NCBI GenBank assembly: GCA_002205965.3
Contig: NADL03000691.1
Span: 1,922,001 to 1,986,000, forward strand
From: Kappaphycus alvarezii
Taxonomy: Eukaryota; Rhodophyta; Florideophyceae; Gigartinales; Solieriaceae
Direction: 5' to 3'
DNA: 64,000 bases
Under the pieces are notes generated by a model, which worked only from the letters and a program-made list of their open reading frames with translations, was not told the origin of the DNA and made no database searches. Of the stretch, positions 59,701 through 64,000 are shown piece after piece (position 1 is the first letter of the stretch; every line of letters starts with the position of its first letter). A program made the position numbers and the translations under genes.

Positions 59701-60142
59701 TAGTGTCTATTGGACCGTTGTCCTCATATGAGGACAACTTTTAGCACCTTTTTTCAATACAATTTTTTTTATCTCAGCGCATTTCTTGTCCCTCCGCATT
59801 AGTTCATGAGTGCAGATGGCCGATCAAAACAAACTTTTCAAGATTGTTGACGGCGGTGAATGCTAGAGCAGTTTTCCCTCACCAGCTTCCGCTCTTCGCA
59901 AGAAGTTGTGAAGACGGCTTCATTTTGGAAGGAAATATAGTTCGTATTATTGTGGGGGTTTTAGAAACGAGGGGGCATGTACAGTAAGAATTACTGTACA
60001 GTAACTTAAGAAAAAAACCTTTTTTGCAGTAAAAATTTCGGGGTTCGGAAACATTTACTGTTCCAAAATGTAACGGAAACTGTCCTCATATGAGGACAAA
60101 GTGTGCCTCATATGAGGACAGAGCATGGTCCAATAGACACTA
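59701..60142. mobile_element. MITE with piggyBac-family ends and internal palindromes
   Basis: TAGTGTCTATTGGACC at 59701-59716 is matched exactly in inverse at 60127-60142 (17 bp if the flanking C/G is counted). Just inside the left end is a perfect 22-bp palindrome (59717-59738, half GTTGTCCTCAT). Just inside the right end are an 18-bp perfect palindrome (60081-60098, half TGTCCTCAT) and a second with core CCTCATATGAGG (60106-60117). The centre holds another inverted repeat, TGTACAGTAA / TTACTGTACA with a three-base spacer (59978-60000). There is no coding capacity. Twelve of the first bases match piggyBac copy 2's ends (TAGTGTCTATT-GAC), so it is probably a non-autonomous relative mobilised by that family. 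Confidence 0.85.
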
Positions 60143-63100
60143 GAAAGTCACGTATAGTAGAGGCTTCGAGTTTTTGACTGTGTATGAAAAAATGGAAAAT
60201 TTTGAGGCAACTCTTCCAATTCAAATAAATCCAAAATATTATTCCTTATTTGTGATTTAAATACGTAATTTTATTCCATGAAGACTATTCGAACAACCAT
60301 TTCATTTTTTTCCACTCCCCAAGTAAACGAAAAAAACCTTTTCACGGTAGTCCAGTCCATTACTTAAGATATGGCGTCCTTAGTGGCTTCATTTATGGCC
60401 ATAATCATTTATTATGTGGTAAATTGTATTTGACCTGCCAGATTCATTAGTTATATAAAGAACTACATTGCCGTTATTCAGATAGACTCCCTCACGGTTC
60501 AACTAGTGCACAACCAATTGTTATAATTTTATTATTCAGCTCTGTTGGAGCTAAATGCAAAGTGTGGGAAAGACCATGAACCCTGAAAATCTATGGTAAA
60601 ATAAAGATTTTCTAAGTTTCTTGAAATTTTTGTAAGTTTTTTTTATAATAATTGATGAGGTAAATTTCTCACTTTTTATTTGTGCCCAAGTTTTATCCCA
60701 TATCGCTGTAACGCATGGAGCCGGATCTCGATAATTTCATGGAGCAGCGTGGAGAAATTTAGAAGCATTCAATCAGTAATTCTAGTTTCATCAATGATAA
60801 AAATCGATTGATGGGGGTATCACTCAATATGTAAGTGGTAACAGATATTGACTAGCGGCATCACCACGAAACTAACGTTGTTTTATGATCAAAGTCATTA
60901 ACTGAGTTTTCTTCACCTATAATCCTTTGCCCAAACTGTTTTTACTTTTCAATAGCACCATCATACAGTTGGCCAAAGAGATTGAGGTTATAGCAAGACT
61001 GTAAGTTGGCGTTCCAGTCGCTAATCAACATCCTTTGGTTAGAGTTCCATTTGTGTAAAAGTAGTCTATTTCTGTACCGAGAAATAGATTTGCATGAGTT
61101 TATCTTCAATATCTTCGTCTACCTTCATGTTGTTCATCATATGAAAATTATCCTAAAGTACACCTATATTATTCTCATTACTATTATTTGTCAGCTAGGT
61201 TGAACAACAGGTACAAGTTTCCAAGTGAATTATTTTAGGTTTCATAAGAAAGTTGCATCATAATGAGTTATTGCGAAATTAATTATTTTCTATTATGGAT
61301 AAGTGACTCGATGTCGTTTCGAGATTTTTTCTTGTAGTGAAATAGCATCGAAGGGTCTTTTTGTATAGACTGATGGGGATATACAGAACTTATATTGATC
61401 ACCATGACTCTTAGGAACTATATATACTCGACATAGGCTTATTTTATAGATACATTTGTATCAAGGATGCTAATATTTAATTATTATCATATTAAGATAT
61501 GATCTGACACTGAACGATGGAGTTGATATAATTTGTAGTAAAATCGTGTTCCCGGAAAATTCTATAGGCTGTTAGCCATGAAAGAAGCTACTAAGTCATT
61601 TTTCAGGTTCTTTCTGCAGTTCAAGAGTTGTATAGGAGCCGCACTTACACCCACAGAAATTGCTTGGCGAGCAAGATAAAAACATAAGGACTTTGCATTG
61701 TAAGTACTTTTTAAAATCCCATCATCAGGAGTTAAATAGTGCGTATTTTAGTATTCCAGGTATCTCAATTCATTGAATGCATGATAATTTGTTTCTCTAT
61801 TTCAGTCGAACGCTACGTTATAATTTCTCATCATTAATTTCTTTGACGTCAATAAACCTGCCTAAATGGCTTTGAACGTTGACGTCGTCTGCGATCTTGA
61901 ACTTTCTCTAGGTACGGAGAATAGTCAATTTATGTTCCATGTCAGACTCCCGTATTGTTGTAGATACTTGGTGTAGAGAATAATTACTAAAACGGAGAAA
62001 TCTTAAAAAAAATCATCGATTAGCTCTGAGACAGACGATTTTTACAAAGGTAACCGCTGCTTTTTGCAACAAATAATGTTGAATAATGTGAAGAATCGAT
62101 TTCTGTAAAAACAAGATTGCATCTAATGATGCTCTTGTTATTCAAATTGACTCTGAAAACTAAAAATTCAGCCGAAAGAAGAGAACGATCCGGAAGAACT
62201 AAGTACAAGTTACTTTAAACTTCTTCTCACAGATTAAGGCAACTATAACAAAATAAAAAAGATTCCAATGTGAAAAGAAGTTGTTTGCACTGTCAAAAAC
62301 ATTTAAGATAAGTATACAAGTGTATAGTAAAATATTACATTAAATTATTTACAAATAATATCCACATTGATGAAAAATATTTTCAAATAGAGGCAATTAT
62401 CATAATTGATGGTATATTTTTTTGATTTTAAAAATTACATCCTTAAATATTTCTGGCGTACGATGAACGTATTAAAAAGTTAATTTGAAGTTTGAAAAAT
62501 AAAGGTTTAGATTTCAGAATTTCAATTTCATTATCAAGAAATCGAGCAAAAATGCAAAAATAAGAGCATCAAAAGTCATCCCAGAAGCAATATTAAACTA
62601 TCAGTATAGTTACGTCTAATTGTGTATTTCCATATTGTAGTTATGATACGTTTCTTTCAATATCGGGGAACGTTGTACATAAATACAATAAAAGGTTACC
62701 AAGAGCGATTTTTATATTCGATAACGTTTTTATTCCGATTAAGGAAGATAATCCGAGGTAAATGAGAATCGCAATCATTAGAATTACGAAATTACGGAAC
62801 ATTATTTCAAAAAAAATCCGATGAAGTACTCAGATTTTGTTGCAGCCATTCAATTTGGACAAGTTAAAGTTTTTAAAGCATTTTTAATCAAAGATCAAAA
62901 GAAGTTTAAAGTTAAAAGCTCCTATATCGATTGAAATATGTCTTAAATGGGAACGAGATAATTTAGTTGTACCAAAAAGATGTTTATATGACTTACTTGA
63001 TGTTAAATGATTCGAAGCCCCTATTCTTCAATGTAAAAGCTGCATACTACGGAGTTGAAATTTGCAAAGAAACCGCTAAAAGATTTTCTTGGAAACATGA

Positions 63101-64000
63101 AGATCCGGCCAAGAAATATACCATATGGATGACCATTGTTTTCCGTCATAGAGAAAGGTAATTTGAGAGTAAGTTAGATTACTGAACACTTATTCGTACC
63201 ACCAAACAGAATTATGCGCTCTAACATTTGTAAGATGATATCTTTGATGGACTTTAGGATGAAAGCTTTTTCTGAAAGTTCGAATTGAAATTTTTTTTCC
63301 ACCTGATAAGGGTAACGCCTGAGAATGTTCAAAACACTGAGTTCGGCACGGAAAGTATGCTTTTCTTGTAGTACAAATGGATTTGTTCAGTTTTCCTTCT
63401 ATTTTTCCTTCGTCAATGAAACTTATATTCTGTTACTTAATTTATGCTTATCTGATCATATAAATTGATAATCTGCTTGTGTGCTGCTAGAATAAAGAAA
63501 TAACTCTCATTTATCTGTTAATAGTGCTACTTTTCATGTGTAAACATTAGAATTAGGTTTGTACGAAGAAGTTTGACTTTCTGATAAGGGAGACTGATTT
63601 ATTAGTACTTTTGGTCTTGAAATTGGTTTCATTTTTGATATAGAGAGACTTGAGGTTTAAAAAACTTTCATATATAGAACAATGCTAGAATCATGACGTA
63701 AATAAGAACTTTTGCTGGTATAATTCTCTTATTCCGCAGGTTTACCCACAATATTTCCGAAATTGAAACTACTTTGACGGATCTGGAGAATGCATGTATC
63801 AGTATTGCCAAATAAAATTATGTGGATGACGATTCATTCGAAAATCTGAATTAATCTATGAACGGAGCTACCATTCTTGTTTACACAAATTGAATTGAGA
63901 ATTTTAGAGTTCATGTGGATTCCTCACATTTTAGTCGGAGGAAAAATAAATTTAATGGATCTTTATAGCAAGCATCGAGTGACTTATTTCTTTTCCGAAG
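60143..64000. other. AT-rich gene-free desert, continued
   Basis: Same character as 49.4-59.7 kb. Short frames such as 61006-61203 and 62967-63161 show no recognisable motif. No element ends were seen. Confidence 0.6.

Overview
The window looks like a non-coding, repeat-dominated stretch of a eukaryotic nuclear genome. Evidence for a eukaryote is a chromodomain-bearing Ty3/gypsy fossil, two piggyBac-like elements, a PIF/Harbinger-like element, a Mutator-like (MULE) element, two non-LTR reverse transcriptases, TATA boxes, and the absence of operons. The mixture (piggyBac proteins with an ICVDE...RPENGCEI signature, a Harbinger partner ORF with a SAP motif, and reverse transcriptases with NAFN and a C-terminal CCHC knuckle) resembles what I know from algae and oomycetes. 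I cannot name the species. I found no gene I would confidently call an intact host gene, and no tRNA or rRNA.

Layout: 1-5.2 kb is AT-rich and nearly ORF-free. 5.3-9.2 kb holds a decayed Ty3/gypsy chromovirus. 9.6-12.0 kb holds a Harbinger-like element with convergent transposase (+) and SAP-protein (-) ORFs. 13.2-15.9 kb is piggyBac copy 1. 12.8-20.5 kb also carries four scattered pieces of an unrecognised protein-coding repeat family in both orientations. 19.5-21.1 kb is a minus-strand non-LTR reverse transcriptase broken by one of those pieces. 21.4-24.6 kb is rich in GTAC-type short palindromes and holds a broken minus-strand gene (22.6-23.8 kb) with a TATA box, a 45-bp x 3 repeat and an LTR-like repeat.

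24.6-27.0 kb is a broken Pro/Gln-rich plus-strand coding region. 27,384-33,899 is a striking tandem array: five complete, nearly identical units of about 1.3 kb, whose two edges both lie inside open minus-strand frames. 34.07-34.30 kb is a second LTR-like repeat. 34.4-36.5 kb is a second non-LTR reverse transcriptase with a restriction-like-endonuclease-type C terminus. 36,524-43,072 is a MULE with near-identical inverted repeats of about 660 bp and a minus-strand transposase ending in a SWIM zinc finger. 43.1-43.3 kb is a third LTR-like repeat.

44,943-47,922 is piggyBac copy 2, followed by an unidentified broken minus-strand gene (48.1-49.1 kb). 49.4-64.0 kb is another AT-rich desert, containing one clean 442-bp MITE (59,701-60,142) whose ends match the piggyBac ends. 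The most interesting structures are the piggyBac/MITE family with palindromes just inside its ends, the 1.3-kb array, and the unrecognised repeat-encoded protein family.
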